Counted from the stretch's first letter, positions 46,117-54,277 are shown. The stretch is DNA of 64,000 nt from Loktanella salsilacus (GCF_900114485.1 NZ_FOTF01000011.1:1-64000), one strand, 5' to 3'. A program made the numbers and translations. Notes: generated by a model from the sequence alone, not told the origin.

Positions 46117-47034
46117 ATGCAACTTTACCTGCCCATCGCAGAAGTTTCGGTTAACATTTTCCTAATTCTGGGATTGGGCGGGCTGGTTGGCGTCTTATCG
46201 GGTATGTTCGGCGTCGGCGGCGGCTTTTTGATCACGCCGCTGTTGTTCTTTGTCGGCATCCCGCCTGCCGTGGCGGTTGCCACCTCGACCAACCAGATCG
46301 TCGCCTCGTCCTTTTCTGCGCTGCTGGCGCACTTAAAACGGCGCACCGTCGATTTGCGCATGGGCACGGTCCTGCTAATCGGCGGCCTCGTGGGCTCTAC
46401 CCTTGGGCTGTTGATCTTCAACTACCTACGCAGCCTTGGCCAAGTCGATCTGCTGGTCAGCCTGTTCTACGTCGTCTTCCTTGGCATCATCGGCGCGCTG
46501 ATGCTGGTGGAAAGCCTGAACGCGATCCTGAAATCGCGCAAGCCCGGCGCACGCAAGACGCGCAAGCATCACTACTGGGTCCACAACCTGCCGCTTAAGG
46601 TCAAGTTTCGCGTCTCTGGCCTTTATATTTCGGTCATCCCGCCCCTGCTGGTCGGCGTTTTGGTCGGCATTTTGTCCGCAATTATGGGCGTCGGCGGCGG
46701 GTTCATCATGGTGCCTGCCATGATCTATCTGCTGGGCATGCCGACCAAAGTCGTGATCGGCACTTCGCTGTTCCAGATCATCTTTGTCACGGCCTACACC
46801 ACGATGCTGCACGCCACGACGAACTATACCGTCGATATCATGCTGGCCTTGCTGCTGATCGTCGGCGGCGTCATCGGTGCCCAAGTCGGCACCCGCATCG
46901 GTGCCAAGCTAAAGGCCGAAAGCCTGCGCATCTTGCTCGCCCTCTTGGTGCTGCTGGTCTGCGGTAAACTTGGCCTTGATCTGCTGCTGCAACCGGCAGA
47001 GCTGTACTCTCTTAAAGCGGCAGGTGACCTATGA
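46117..47034 (+). CDS. TauE/SafE family membrane protein, 305 aa
   Basis: This is a sulfite-exporter-type permease (PF01925) with two repeats, each starting with a Gly-rich helix: GGLVGVLSGMFGVGGGFLITPLL (residues 21-43) and GVLVGILSAIMGVGGGFIMVPAMIYL (near 185). About eight TM segments in total. The actual substrate (sulfite, sulfoacetate, organosulfonate) is unknown. It overlaps the TIGR02186 gene by 4 bases (ATGA), a pairing I know from other alphaproteobacteria; joint function is inferred from that coupling. Confidence 0.9.
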   Translation: MQLYLPIAEVSVNIFLILGLGGLVGVLSGMFGVGGGFLITPLLFFVGIPPAVAVATSTNQIVASSFSALLAHLKRRTVDLRMGTVLLIGGLVGSTLGLLIFNYLRSLGQVDLLVSLFYVVFLGIIGALMLVESLNAILKSRKPGARKTRKHHYWVHNLPLKVKFRVSGLYISVIPPLLVGVLVGILSAIMGVGGGFIMVPAMIYLLGMPTKVVIGTSLFQIIFVTAYTTMLHATTNYTVDIMLALLLIVGGVIGAQVGTRIGAKLKAESLRILLALLVLLVCGKLGLDLLLQPAELYSLKAAGDL

Positions 47035-47783
47035 TCCGCGCCATCCTCGCCCTGATCTTTTTCGCCACGCAGGCCCATAGCGAAACCATCGTGCTGGGCC
47101 TGAGCCAAGATTCCGTGTCCATTACCGCCACCTTTGACGGCTCTGACATCCTGATCTTCGGTGCTGTTAGCCGCACCGCGCCAGAGCCGCTCGACAAGGG
47201 TAAGCTGGGCGTCATCATCGCCGTGTCCGGCCCCGACCAGACCGTGTCGGTCTTTCGCAAACAGCGGCGCATGGGCATCTGGGTCAATACAGACGAGGTG
47301 ATCGTCGACCGTGCCCCGTCCTTCTATGCCGTCGCCACCAGCGGCCCGATCGAGGACGTGCTGAGCGATACCGAAGACCTGCGTAACCGCGTCACCATCC
47401 CCCGCGCGATCCGGTCCGTCGGGGCCACCGTGGACGACAGCGACACGTTCAGCCAAGCGTTGATCCGTATCCGGGCCAAAGACGCGCTTTTTCAGATGAA
47501 CGCAGGCGCGGTCGATCTGGAACAAGACACGCTATTCCGCACATCATTCAGTCTGCCCGCCAACCTGATTGAGGGCGACTATCTTGCCCGGATTTTTCTG
47601 ACGCGCGGCGGCAAGGTGATCGACACCCACAGCACGGTCATTCCGGTACAAAAGGTCGGGCTGGAACGCTGGCTTTACAACCTTGCCCATGTGCAGCCGT
47701 TCTTTTACGGCCTGCTATCGCTGGTGATCGCGATCGCCGCAGGCTGGGCTGCCTCTGCTGGGGCTGCTGCGCTAAAAAGGTAA
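47031..47783 (+). CDS. TIGR02186 family protein, periplasmic with C-terminal TM anchor, 250 aa
   Basis: This conserved alphaproteobacterial protein has no assigned function. It has a signal peptide (about 1-17, AHS), a beta-rich periplasmic body (VSITATFDGSDILIFGAVS near the start; RTSFSLPANLIEGDYLARIFL near 176), and a C-terminal TM helix (about 222-246, FFYGLLSLVIAIAAGWAASAGAAA). Translationally coupled to the TauE permease, it may be a periplasmic partner of it. Nothing else is known to me. Confidence 0.85.
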   Translation: MIRAILALIFFATQAHSETIVLGLSQDSVSITATFDGSDILIFGAVSRTAPEPLDKGKLGVIIAVSGPDQTVSVFRKQRRMGIWVNTDEVIVDRAPSFYAVATSGPIEDVLSDTEDLRNRVTIPRAIRSVGATVDDSDTFSQALIRIRAKDALFQMNAGAVDLEQDTLFRTSFSLPANLIEGDYLARIFLTRGGKVIDTHSTVIPVQKVGLERWLYNLAHVQPFFYGLLSLVIAIAAGWAASAGAAALKR

Positions 47784-47793
47784 ATATTTGATA

Positions 47794-47836
47794 AATAAGG
47801 CGTACGTTTTATCCGCGGATAAGGTGCCGCCTTATT
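47794..47836. promoter_or_regulatory. Nested palindrome between convergent genes
   Basis: Outer arms AATAAGGCG (47794-47802) and CGCCTTATT (47828-47836) enclose a perfect 14-bp palindrome TTATCCGCGGATAA (47809-47822). It lies in the 50-base gap between convergent genes and overlaps the helicase stop. It could be a bidirectional terminator (A/T-rich arms but no clean T-run) or a protein-binding cruciform. Confidence 0.4.
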
Positions 47837-49373
47837 CGTCGTCCTCTTGCATGGTCAGGGTCAGCGGCGCTGGCCCCTTGTCCAGATCGTCGATCCGCAA
47901 GAACGGCTCTGCCGGTTTCGCCAGACGGTTCCGCACGACCCAGCGCAGCTGGTTTTCGGCCCGCGTGATGGCAACATACGCCAGCCGTTTCCACAGCGGC
48001 TGCCCCGCCTCGACCCGGCCCATGCGCGATGCCATTTCGATATCGGGGGCAAAGACTTGGACCGTGTCCCACTGGCTGCCCTGCGCTTTGTGGATCGTCA
48101 CGGCGGCGCCATGCAGGAACGTCGCGCCCATCTTGGCGGCAAAGGGGATGAACGGCTCTTCATCGCCCTCAAGTTCGATTTTCACGATGCTCGCGGCGGA
48201 CATCTGCGGGTCCAGTGCGCCCAGCACATGCAAACGGCTGAAACCGGGCCGTTTTCCAGGTCCCAGATAGATAACCTGCGCGCCCTTGATCAGGCCGCGT
48301 GCCTCTAGATCGAGCCGCTTTTTACGGTGCTTCACCGGCAATTCGATCCCGTCGCAGATCAGCGGCTCGCCCGGCAGCAGGCTATCGCCCGGCGCGTCAT
48401 AGGCGGCGCGAAAGGCATGGATCAGGCGGATGCGGGTCTTGTTCGTCCAGACAAGGCAGGGCGAGCGGGCCATCAAATCCGCCTCTACCCGCTGCGCCAT
48501 GACGACGCGCTCGTCCTTCTCTGCCGCCTCAGCGACCATGCGTTCAAAATGGTAGAAATCCAGCATCGGATCGGCCAGCGCGTGCGCCAGATCAAGGATC
48601 GGGCTATCCGCGCTTTGCCGGTGGATGCGGTTCAGCGTCAACACACGCTTTTCGGGCAGCGTTTCAAACACCATGCCGCCACTGGATTGCACAGGGGGCA
48701 ACTGCGCCGGATCGCCGAACAGGATCAGCGTGGGAAAGATTTCCTGCAAGTCTTCGAACTGCTTGGCATCCAGCATCGAGGATTCGTCGATAAACCCAAT
48801 ATCCAGCGTCTCTTCACGCCGCTTCCAACCGGTGATGAAATCACTGCCGCGCAGACCTGCGGCAGCCAGCGCAGCCGGAATGGATTTGTGCCCTTGGTAC
48901 GACACATAGGCCCGGTCCAGCGCGACATCGGTCAGCTGTTCCACATCCGGCCGCTCGCCCTGCCCGGCCAGCCATTCGGCGACTTTTTCGTATTCGGGGT
49001 CGTAAACGGGGGTGTACAGGATCCGGTGAATCGTCGTCGCCGGTACGCCGCGATTGCGCAGCACGGACGCGGCTTTGTTCGTCGGGGCCAAAATCGCCAG
49101 CGTGCGTCGACCGGTCCGCTTTTTGCCCTCGTAGTCACCAGAGACGATCTCGACCCCGGCCTTTTCCAGCGCGCGGTAAAGCTCTGCTAAAAGCATCGTT
49201 TTGCCGCTGCCCGCCTTGCCGATCACCGCAAGGACTTCGCTGACGTCGCTTTGCGGCGGCTGCAGAAGGTCATTGTTCAGATCGACGCCGGACTGGCGCA
49301 GCGTCATTTCGACACTGTCCCAAGCGGCGGCCTGATCTTCGGAAAAGGTGATGGTGGGGGCGGGTGTATTCAT
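47832..49373 (-). CDS. RecD-like SF1B helicase, 513 aa
   Basis: This is an AAA/superfamily-1 helicase related to RecD/Dda (UvrD_C_2 type). Visible motifs are the Walker A IGKAGSGKTM (residues 51-60), motif Ia (ILAPTNKAASVLRNRG near 94), motif II FIDESSML, motif III LFGDPAQLPPV (near 219), motif V ALTIHKAQGSQWDTV-like (VTIHKAQGSQWD near 427) and motif VI YVAITRAENQL (near 473). It is a stand-alone protein without RecB/RecC. It follows luxI by 39 bases on the same strand, so it may be in the quorum-sensing transcript. Confidence 0.92.
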   Translation of the reverse strand: MNTPAPTITFSEDQAAAWDSVEMTLRQSGVDLNNDLLQPPQSDVSEVLAVIGKAGSGKTMLLAELYRALEKAGVEIVSGDYEGKKRTGRRTLAILAPTNKAASVLRNRGVPATTIHRILYTPVYDPEYEKVAEWLAGQGERPDVEQLTDVALDRAYVSYQGHKSIPAALAAAGLRGSDFITGWKRREETLDIGFIDESSMLDAKQFEDLQEIFPTLILFGDPAQLPPVQSSGGMVFETLPEKRVLTLNRIHRQSADSPILDLAHALADPMLDFYHFERMVAEAAEKDERVVMAQRVEADLMARSPCLVWTNKTRIRLIHAFRAAYDAPGDSLLPGEPLICDGIELPVKHRKKRLDLEARGLIKGAQVIYLGPGKRPGFSRLHVLGALDPQMSAASIVKIELEGDEEPFIPFAAKMGATFLHGAAVTIHKAQGSQWDTVQVFAPDIEMASRMGRVEAGQPLWKRLAYVAITRAENQLRWVVRNRLAKPAEPFLRIDDLDKGPAPLTLTMQEDDE

Positions 49374-49412
49374 GGCGCGACCCTATCCGCCCCCGCCGCC
49401 CCCTGCCAGATG

Positions 49413-50051
49413 TCAGGCCGCCTTTTCTGACGATGCCTGCCCGATTACATGGCCAAAGGATCGCGCGAACCACGCCTCTGATATGGCAGAGCTAACGCCG
49501 GCCCGGCGCAACACCTTCAGCCGGTCATCCGCGCGGTAAGGCCAAAGCCCGACGCTGATCGTATCGCGCCCGGTGCCAGAACTACCGAGCACCTCTGGCG
49601 CGGCACCGATGGCGTTGTAGATGCGGATCATGCGGGCATCGAAGACACCCAGCAGATGGGTCAAGGAGAACGCCCGCATCAATTCCCCGCCCGCCAGCAT
49701 CAGCAGACCAGCGACGCGCGGGCTGGCCCCTTGGGACAGACAAAAGCGGGTGCATTCCCAGATCAGCGGGCTTTTGATTTCGCCGCTCATCAAATCCGCA
49801 AAGTGGTCATTCACCATGGTGCGCCCCGACATCGGCAGAAAGCGCATGGACCCGCCGTGCACGCCGGGCGTCTCCTCCCATACAACGTAAAGCGGGTTCA
49901 TCGCGTCGTATTCATCACGTTTCCAGCCGTTCTTATCGACCGAGACCTCCCACTTCAGGCGGTCGCGGAATTGGGCGGCGCGGTCTTTGTGCATGCTGGC
50001 TTGTAGGTCCGGGTGGCGGTGGAAGTCGTTGGCATAGATGTAGCGAATCAT
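49413..50051 (-). CDS. Acyl-homoserine-lactone synthase (LuxI family), 212 aa
   Basis: This autoinducer synthase makes N-acyl-homoserine lactone from SAM and acyl-ACP. Conserved residues are all in place: RDRLKWEV (Arg, Trp), the DEYD pair (Asp46 and Asp49 equivalents of LuxI), GSMRFLP (Arg), and WECTRF (Glu and Arg). Length is normal. It lies downstream of the luxR-type gene on the same strand, separated by 76 bases; a clear lux box was not found. Acyl chain length cannot be read from the sequence. Confidence 0.93.
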   Translation of the reverse strand: MIRYIYANDFHRHPDLQASMHKDRAAQFRDRLKWEVSVDKNGWKRDEYDAMNPLYVVWEETPGVHGGSMRFLPMSGRTMVNDHFADLMSGEIKSPLIWECTRFCLSQGASPRVAGLLMLAGGELMRAFSLTHLLGVFDARMIRIYNAIGAAPEVLGSSGTGRDTISVGLWPYRADDRLKVLRRAGVSSAISEAWFARSFGHVIGQASSEKAA

Positions 50052-50127
50052 GGCGAAGGCCCCTGTCGTTGCGATGGGGTAGTCTTCGGATCACTTGGTT
50101 AAGAAAATGATGCCCTGCGAACGGTGC

Positions 50128-50910
50128 TTAGTCGGGCGCAACATCGGTATCGCCTTGGCGTCCCGGCCAGCCGCCGGGCGCATCTTTGGCAGCGCCGCCG
50201 ATGATGATCAGCCCTTCGGACAGGGCGCGGGCCACAGCGTGGACGGTGTTGAGGGCACCCAGTTTATGCCGTGCGCTTTCAATATAGGCCCGCAACGTAT
50301 GTTCGGAAATCGACAGCAAATCAGCGGCTTGAGACCGGGAATAGCCCATGCCCAGAAAGCTGAGCGCATCAACCTCGCGCGGGGATAGCGGGCGTATCGC
50401 ATCGGGGGTACGACCTGCTTCGATTTGAAGCGCCTTGGCGTTCAGAAAATGGGCGATCACAATCAAGTCGCGCTGGTAATCAGCGGTGAAGGCGTCCCAT
50501 TCGGCATCTGTCGCAGTGTGCGATAGGGTAAAAAGGGCGAACTGCCCATTAGGGCCGCGTATCGGAATCGTGAAACCCTGATTGCCGACGCCGTGCGCAA
50601 TCGAATCGGCGCGAAATGCCCGGGCGGCCTTTGACGACCAGTCCATCCGCTTCCAATCGACAGGGTGAAAGCGTTGGAAACAGCCCGACACCACCGGATC
50701 GACGCGGATATATTCCATGTCCTGATAGCGTTGCGCCCAGCCGGGGTCGTAGGTTCCAAATCCGTATTGTTCGCCGTCGACGCTGACCCAGTGATAGACG
50801 ACGTGATCGACATTTAACGCCTGCCGCAAGCTAACGATCAGCTCTTGAAGTTGGTCAAGCTGGTCTGTGGCTTCGAGCCGCTGCAAAAAGCGGTTCAGTT
50901 TGTTCCGCAT
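50128..50910 (-). CDS. LuxR-family autoinducer-binding transcription factor, 260 aa
   Basis: It has an N-terminal autoinducer-binding domain (Autoind_bind, residues about 25-165) with the key Trp/Tyr/Asp residues visible in YHWVS, GWAQRYQDMEYIRVDPV and VDWKRM, followed by a GerE-type HTH (about 190-250): LSPREVDALSFLGMGYSRSQAADLLSISEHTLRAY. The start ATG at 50910 is used because upstream residues in the longer frame are not family-like; the small ORF upstream overlaps the first 56 bases. It is expected to bind the LuxI product and control promoters of this operon and others. Confidence 0.93.
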   Translation of the reverse strand: MRNKLNRFLQRLEATDQLDQLQELIVSLRQALNVDHVVYHWVSVDGEQYGFGTYDPGWAQRYQDMEYIRVDPVVSGCFQRFHPVDWKRMDWSSKAARAFRADSIAHGVGNQGFTIPIRGPNGQFALFTLSHTATDAEWDAFTADYQRDLIVIAHFLNAKALQIEAGRTPDAIRPLSPREVDALSFLGMGYSRSQAADLLSISEHTLRAYIESARHKLGALNTVHAVARALSEGLIIIGGAAKDAPGGWPGRQGDTDVAPD

Positions 50911-51076
50911 CAATGCGCACCCGGCCTGCGTGGCCCTCGGATGTCGACGCGATTTCTGCCGATGCCACGACTGCGGCTTCACGCATCCGATCCGCCACAA
51001 GAGGCAGACCATTTTGGAACGCGAAAGACTCCAAGTCGGCCAGAACGTCGATTATCCACTTATGTCCCACGTTCAC
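50855..51076 (-). CDS. Small conserved-looking ORF overlapping luxR, 73 aa
   Basis: This ORF starts GTG 51076 (alternative GTG 51070, 7 bases after GGGAG, probably better) and overlaps the luxR start by 56 bases in another frame. Sequence features are a Trp/Ile/Leu-rich N-terminal helix WIIDVLADLESFAFQNGLP and a Glu/Ala-rich second helix. I recall similar small ORFs ahead of luxR in other roseobacters, which supports it being real, but the C-terminal third sits inside the luxR frame and may be free to drift. No known domain. It might help couple luxR translation or act as a small regulator. Confidence 0.6.
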   Translation of the reverse strand: MNVGHKWIIDVLADLESFAFQNGLPLVADRMREAAVVASAEIASTSEGHAGRVRIDAEQTEPLFAAARSHRPA

Positions 51077-51091
51077 ACTCCCTTACAAATC

Positions 51092-51108
51092 GTTAATGAG
51101 TCATTAAC
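51092..51108 (-). promoter_or_regulatory. Perfect CtrA-type box at the head of the quorum-sensing operon
   Basis: GTTAATGAGTCATTAAC is a perfect 17-base dyad and contains TTAA-N7-TTAA (51093-51107), the full CtrA recognition pattern. It lies 16 bases upstream of the small-ORF start. A second, shorter palindrome with the same half-site, GTTAATTTAAC, is at 51126-51136. A CCCCC/GGGGG hairpin (51159-51175) is a little further upstream. The rest of 51109-51311 shows no gene. Confidence 0.6.
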
Positions 51109-51311
51109 AACTCAAGGTAGCACGCGTTAATTTAACAAAATACTCACTTCTTAAGCCTCCCCCGATATAGGGGGGTGCCAGCCGCACAAACATTTGACTT
51201 CAAACGATGGGCGTCACGGAACCGACTTGACGGGTACCAAAGGCCCTTTGCTGGGCGCAGGGCGTGCAGGTCAGTGATTGGTCATACAGATGAACAGATT
51301 CTAAATGGCAA

Positions 51312-51337
51312 AAGGCGCCCGCAGATGCGGACGCCTT
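51312..51337 (-). terminator. Rho-independent terminator of ccrA
   Basis: The minus-strand transcript gives the stem AAGGCG-T-CCGCA / TGCGG-G-CGCCTT (51337-51312) with one mismatch, then TTTTGCC. It lies 22 bases past the ccrA stop and insulates ccrA from the quorum-sensing region, which is also on the minus strand. Confidence 0.8.
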
Positions 51338-51359
51338 GCGATAGCTTCAGCCGTGTTAT

Positions 51360-52640
51360 TCAGCCGCGCGATTCAAACTGCGCGTCTTCAAAGGTGCGCA
51401 AACCGGTGCGCGGGCTTTGCACCAGCACGGCCATGTTGCCGGGCTTATGCTCGTTCTTGCGCATCTTGGTGTGAGCGGCGGGGATGTCGTCCCAGCCGAA
51501 CACTTCGGACATGCACGGATCAAGGCGGCGTTCGACCATCAGGTTATTGGCGGCAGAGGCCTGCTTGAGGTTCGCAAAGTGGCTGCCCTGCAACCGCTTT
51601 TGGTGCATCCACATATAGCGCACGTCAAAGGTCAGGTTGTAGCCGGTGGTGCCGGCGCAGATCACAACCATGCCGCCGCGTTTGCACACGAAGGTTGAGA
51701 CGGGGAAGGTCGCCTCGCCGGGGTGTTCAAACACCATGTCGACGTTGTTGCCCTTGCCTGTGATCTCCCAGATCGCCTTGCCGAACTTGCGGGTCTCGTT
51801 GAACCATTCTTTGTATTCGGGCGTGTTTACCGTGGGCATCTGGCCCCAGCAGCTAAAATCATTGCGGTTCAGCACGCCCTTGGCCCCCAGCGACATGACG
51901 AATTCGCGCTTGGATTCGTCTGAGATGACGCCGATTGCATTAGCCCCTGCCGTATTGATCAGCTGGATCGCATAGGACCCGAGGCCGCCGGAGGCCCCCC
52001 AGACCAGCACGTTTTGACCGGGCTTCAGGTCGTGCGGTTCATGGCCGAACAACATGCGGTAAGCGGTCGCCAGCGTCAGGGTGTAGCAGGCGGATTCTTC
52101 CCACGTCAGGTGCTGCGGGCGGGGCATCAATTGCTGCGACTGCACACAGGTGAACTGGGCGAAAGAGCCGTCAGGGGTTTCATAGCCCCAGATCCGCTGG
52201 CTAGGCGAGAACATGGGATCGCCGCCATTGCAGTGCTCGTCATCGCCGTCGTCCTGGTTGCAATGAATCACAACCTCGTCGCCGACTTTCCAGCGCTTCA
52301 CCTTGTCGCCCACAGCCCAAACGATGCCAGAAGCGTCGGAACCGGCGATGTGGAAATCGGCGCCGTGCACGTCAAACGGGCTGATCGGCACGCCAAGGCC
52401 CGCCCAAACGCCATTATAGTTGACGCCAGCGGCCATCACCATGACCAGCACTTCATGACTGTCGGGCTTGGGGCAGGCAACGATTTCGACCTCGAACGCC
52501 TTTTCAGGCTCGCCGTGCCGTTCGCGCCGGATCGTCCAAGCGTACATCTGGTCCGGCACATGGCCAAGGGGCGGCATTTCACCGATTGCGTAAAGGGGCT
52601 TTTGGCTCGCCTTGGTGGCGGGGTCCAGATCAAGGGGCAT
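51360..52640 (-). CDS. ccrA: Crotonyl-CoA carboxylase/reductase, 426 aa
   Basis: This is the key enzyme of the ethylmalonyl-CoA pathway: crotonyl-CoA + CO2 + NADPH gives ethylmalonyl-CoA. It is an MDR-family dehydrogenase with the GEMPPLGHVP start, VMAAGVNYNGVWAGLG near residue 70, the NADPH loop VLVWGASGGLGSYAIQL near 195 and VFEHPGEATFPVS near 300. The ATG at 52640 is used because GGAGA lies 5 bases upstream and the N-terminus then matches the known Rhodobacter enzyme length; ATGs at 52664-52667 are alternatives. It has its own promoter region and terminator. Confidence 0.96.
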   Translation of the reverse strand: MPLDLDPATKASQKPLYAIGEMPPLGHVPDQMYAWTIRRERHGEPEKAFEVEIVACPKPDSHEVLVMVMAAGVNYNGVWAGLGVPISPFDVHGADFHIAGSDASGIVWAVGDKVKRWKVGDEVVIHCNQDDGDDEHCNGGDPMFSPSQRIWGYETPDGSFAQFTCVQSQQLMPRPQHLTWEESACYTLTLATAYRMLFGHEPHDLKPGQNVLVWGASGGLGSYAIQLINTAGANAIGVISDESKREFVMSLGAKGVLNRNDFSCWGQMPTVNTPEYKEWFNETRKFGKAIWEITGKGNNVDMVFEHPGEATFPVSTFVCKRGGMVVICAGTTGYNLTFDVRYMWMHQKRLQGSHFANLKQASAANNLMVERRLDPCMSEVFGWDDIPAAHTKMRKNEHKPGNMAVLVQSPRTGLRTFEDAQFESRG

Positions 52641-52706
52641 GTCCGTCTCCATCATTGCATCCATCATATTTTTGCCGCGCTGCAGAGTCGGCTTCTGTGC
52701 CTGAGT

Positions 52707-52731
52707 ATGCAAGCGCAGCGTAATGATGCAA
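52707..52731 (-). promoter_or_regulatory. TTGCAT direct repeat upstream of ccrA
   Basis: On the minus strand TTGCAT occurs twice, at 52731-52726 and 52712-52707, starts 19 bases apart, about 70-90 bases before the ccrA ATG. A 13-bp palindrome GTAATT-T-AATTAC (52751-52763) lies upstream. RamB-type regulators of propionyl/acyl-CoA genes in Rhodobacter bind TTTGCAAA-like sites, so this is a weak candidate. Confidence 0.3.
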
Positions 52732-52759
52732 CCCCAAAGCGGAGTATTTTGTAATTTAA

Positions 52760-54142
52760 TTACGTAACGGATTCTTCGTCTGGAAAGTGGTGCGCGATGG
52801 AATTGGCGTAGTAGGTCAAGATGTCCTGCCCGCGTTCGGTGATCGTGATGGCTTGGGGCGTGACGGCGACCAGCCCGCGTTCTGTCAGCCGGGACAGGGT
52901 GTCATCGACGAGGATAGAAGGGCTGCGCTGCGGCAGCGGCATGTCGCGGGTGTGCAGTGCGTCAAGGCAGATGGTCGTCTGCGTCAGCAGCTCTGCCGGG
53001 GATAGGCCAGGGCTGCGCAGTAAAAGACGCGCGATCAGCGGGGTGGCCAGAACAGGGACGACGGCGCGGACCCGGTCCATCAATTCAGTCGCCACGACCT
53101 CTGTCCGATCGCCCGTCAGGTCTGGGTGCGCCTTAAGGAAGAGCGAGAGTTCGAGGGGCTCGCCAAAGCCGACAGAGGCGGTGCCGAAACCGTCAAAGCG
53201 CCGGGTGATGCGTTGCCAAAGATGCCAAGAAATCCCGCGTAACACAGTCATCGCAGGCGGACGAAAGCGCCGGACGCCGCGTTTATCAGCGCCGATCAGG
53301 AATTGGTCTTCGAGCACACGGTCATAATTCAGTCCTACGGGGACGAAGATTACGTCCCGCCCACCCGGGCGATAATTACTGACGATGTAGTTCAGCAGGC
53401 CCAGCTTGGGCGGCTTCACCTCTCCGTTCAAGGATAGGCCGCCTTCGGGGAACATGGCCTGCGTGACGCCTGCATCGGTGGCCATCTGGACGTAGCGGGC
53501 CAGCACCCGGCGGTACAAATCACCGCGCGACCGGCGGCGGATAAAGTAAGCGCCAAGCGCGCGGATCAGCGCGGATAGCGGCCAAACCCGCGCCCATTCG
53601 CCGACCGCATAGGACAGCGCGCCAGCGCGGCTGACCAGATAGGTGACAAGGACGTAATCCATGTTGCTGCGGTGGTTCATCACGAAGATGATCGTCGCCT
53701 CTGGGTCAAGCTGGTTCAGTTCTTGGCGTGGAAAAGTCGCGATGCGAACGCGGTATAGTGTGTTGGACAAAAACCGCGCGACCCGCATCCCGAAAGAGAA
53801 ATAGGCCGTCGCAGAAAAGCTAGGGACGATTTCGCGGGCGTAGCTTTTGGCTTTTTCAAAGGCGACGTTTTCGGGAACGTCGTGTTCGTGGGCATAATCG
53901 ACAATCGCCTGCGTCACCTCTGGATCATAGATAAGTCGCTGGATCATGTCGTAGCGGCGCGCGAGCTTGAACGGCTCTATCGGGCGCGCAAGACGCTGGT
54001 TCAGCCGCGCAATGACCCGCTCTGCCCTTTTGCGAAAGAACCAGCGGACAGAAGGAAACAGGAAATGCGACGCAAAGGTCACGGCCGCGAACAGCACAAT
54101 AAGGACAAAGGCCCAGGCCGGCAGGGTCACGGAATGCGTCAT
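52760..54142 (-). CDS. Glycerol-3-phosphate / 1-acylglycerol-3-phosphate acyltransferase (PlsB/PlsC-like), 460 aa
   Basis: This membrane-bound acyltransferase has an N-terminal hydrophobic segment (about 8-30), then the acyltransferase block: NHRSNMD (the H-x4-D catalytic motif, His157, Asp162), with YFIRRRSRGDLYRRVL near 204, FPEGGLSLNGEVKPPK near 232 and VPVGLNYDRVLE near 262. It would start phospholipid synthesis. The C-terminal 150 residues are an additional domain. It is longer than PlsC (about 250) and shorter than PlsB (about 800), a type frequent in Rhodobacterales. It is divergent from the Ecm gene and located between ccrA and ecm. Confidence 0.86.
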   Translation of the reverse strand: MTHSVTLPAWAFVLIVLFAAVTFASHFLFPSVRWFFRKRAERVIARLNQRLARPIEPFKLARRYDMIQRLIYDPEVTQAIVDYAHEHDVPENVAFEKAKSYAREIVPSFSATAYFSFGMRVARFLSNTLYRVRIATFPRQELNQLDPEATIIFVMNHRSNMDYVLVTYLVSRAGALSYAVGEWARVWPLSALIRALGAYFIRRRSRGDLYRRVLARYVQMATDAGVTQAMFPEGGLSLNGEVKPPKLGLLNYIVSNYRPGGRDVIFVPVGLNYDRVLEDQFLIGADKRGVRRFRPPAMTVLRGISWHLWQRITRRFDGFGTASVGFGEPLELSLFLKAHPDLTGDRTEVVATELMDRVRAVVPVLATPLIARLLLRSPGLSPAELLTQTTICLDALHTRDMPLPQRSPSILVDDTLSRLTERGLVAVTPQAITITERGQDILTYYANSIAHHFPDEESVT

Positions 54143-54249
54143 GGCGGAACCGTGACAGGTTTGCGCCGCCTCGTAAATCCCGCCATGCCGCAGCGCAGCG
54201 CTTGACGGCGGTTCAAAGTTACATATAACCGACACTCAACGTAATAAAG

Positions 54250-54257
54250 TTGCGCAA
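54250..54257. promoter_or_regulatory. TTGCGCAA palindrome at the start of ecm
   Basis: TTGCGCAA is a perfect 8-bp palindrome, 20 bases before the ecm ATG at 54278. It recalls the TTGCAT repeat of ccrA and the TTTGCAAA boxes known for RamB/PccR-type regulators. Too short to be more than a lead. Confidence 0.25.
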
Positions 54258-54277
54258 TGAATGACGGAGATTCCCCA

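Noticed and set aside
50052-50127. Lux box in front of luxI
   Set aside because: A CCCC...GGGG 20-base element is present near the start but matches only four positions per arm and overlaps the ribosome site; it is not a convincing LuxR site.
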